The notes under the pieces were generated by a model. The model was given only the letters and a program-made list of their open reading frames with translations, had not been told where the DNA came from and did no database searches. From Pandoraea oxalativorans (lineage in GTDB: Bacteria > Pseudomonadota > Gammaproteobacteria > Burkholderiales > Burkholderiaceae), in NCBI RefSeq assembly GCF_000972785.3, contig NZ_CP011253.3, forward strand, positions 4,030,001-4,094,000: a stretch of DNA of 64,000 nucleotides, given 5' to 3'. This document shows, piece after piece, positions 63,418 through 64,000 of this stretch. Position numbers and translations under genes: made by a program. Positions within the stretch are counted from its first letter, which is position 1; each line of letters begins with the position of its first letter.

Positions 63418-63528
63418 GTCGCGCAGAAGTCCCGCGAGCGGCGCAAATAACCTCAGGCCTTGCGCGGCGCATAGGATACGTGAAGCCCCGCACCTATGCC
63501 GTTTCATTCGTTCGCGCGCCTGGTGCCC

Positions 63529-63606
63529 TTAGCTTGCTCGTTTAGCTTGCTCGCTCAGCCCGCCCGTTCAACCGCACGTTTAGCCCGGCAGTTCAGCCCT
63601 GCAACT
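63529..63606. repeat. 13-nt periodic repeat at the hutG-like stop codon
   Basis: Six degenerate units of the TTAGCTTGCTCGT type (one is 12 nt). On the minus strand each unit carries a stop triplet, with low coordinates at 63593, 63580, 63568, 63555, 63542 and 63529. Confidence 0.9.
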
Positions 63607-64000
63607 GCGTGATCAGCGGATGCAGCAGACGGGCACCGACACGTGCCGTGAGGCCGTCGCGGTCGTAGGTCGGGTTGTACTCGGCGATGTCCGCCACGCG
63701 CAGCTTGCCCGAACGACGCACCACGCCGATGAGCGCTTCCACCACTTCGAACGCCACGCCGTGCGCTGCCGGTGCCGACACGCCCGGGGCCTTCTCGCCG
63801 GGCAGCACGTCCATGTCGATGGTCAGATAGACGTGGCTCACCTTCGCCAGCTTCTTCTCCAACTGGTCGCACATTTCCGGCAGACGGTGCGCGAGCATCG
63901 TCGAGTCGAGCCAGTAGTCGACGCTCAGCGCGGTGGCGCGCTCGAAGAGCGCGTCGGTGTTGCTGTAACGGCTCACACCGAGACACGCGTAATGGAACGG
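63593..64000 (-). CDS. hutG: Formimidoylglutamase-like ureohydrolase, 5' end beyond window
   Basis: About 135 C-terminal residues are visible; the frame is open to the right edge (ending there with PFHYACLGVSRYSN). The Mn-binding TIDMDVLP followed by GEKAPGVSAPAAHGV is the signature of the formimidoylglutamase (HutG) branch of the arginase family, which releases formamide from formimidoylglutamate in histidine breakdown. VADIAEYNPTYDRDGLTA is the family's C-terminal block. Agmatinase-type members differ at the PGVSAPA motif, so HutG is preferred. The stop is embedded in a 13-nt repeat. Confidence 0.85.
   Translation of the reverse strand, partial: PFHYACLGVSRYSNTDALFERATALSVDYWLDSTMLAHRLPEMCDQLEKKLAKVSHVYLTIDMDVLPGEKAPGVSAPAAHGVAFEVVEALIGVVRRSGKLRVADIAEYNPTYDRDGLTARVGARLLHPLITQLQG

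Overview
The window is high-GC Gram-negative DNA from the Burkholderiales. A Burkholderia-type porin, FabV enoyl reductase, RND/EmrAB-type efflux genes, HicAB, and Burkholderia-like LysR, Lrp and MFS genes all fit. The overall look suggests Pandoraea or a close relative, but this is an inference from protein style and was not tested.

Left part (1-18 kb): a surface/exoprotein locus. Two giant tandem paralogues built of Ig-like modules followed by RCC1-like repeats read leftward, and a third Ig-like protein reads rightward from the same intergenic region. Next come a ToxR-like membrane regulator with a small membrane partner, then two autotransporters and a GT9 glycosyltransferase reading leftward. 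Three palindromes of lux-box type lie in the promoter regions of the Ig-like genes and of one autotransporter, so the locus may be under quorum-sensing control.

18-30 kb: a divergent organosulfur-type cluster. Leftward: acyl-CoA-dehydrogenase-like (SfnB/DszC type), cysteine-dioxygenase-like and four-domain rhodanese proteins. Rightward: SsuD-like flavin monooxygenase, class II aldolase, a complete SsuABC-type importer, a membrane cytochrome c and a second Tat-type binding protein.

30-43 kb: LysE exporter, DUF3820 protein, an amidase whose reading frame has lost its expected stop, a ModA-like binding protein with an MFS carrier and a divergent LysR gene (with a T-N11-A box), a glycine-zipper protein, HicAB, an FMN-dependent hydroxy-acid dehydrogenase, an Lrp regulator, a porin and an amino-acid permease. 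42-47.5 kb: a TetR-controlled EmrAB/outer-membrane-factor pump whose inner-membrane gene carries a one-base frameshift.

47.6-60 kb: mostly housekeeping genes. These are two identical tRNA-Arg(ACG) genes, a FadD-like ligase, TcdA, an AsmA protein, PdxH, cyclopropane fatty acid synthase, a DUF72 protein, FabV and a DHA2 MFS pump.

60-64 kb: a small orphan gene, then two paralogous proteins of unknown family that both end in eukaryote-type CaaX prenylation boxes (CVIL and CTLL) and are the best candidates for an undescribed effector system. MsrA and the 3' part of a HutG-like gene follow. Three genes in the window (the class II aldolase, msrA and the hutG-like gene) end in 13-nt tandem repeats that carry the stop codon in every copy or most copies.
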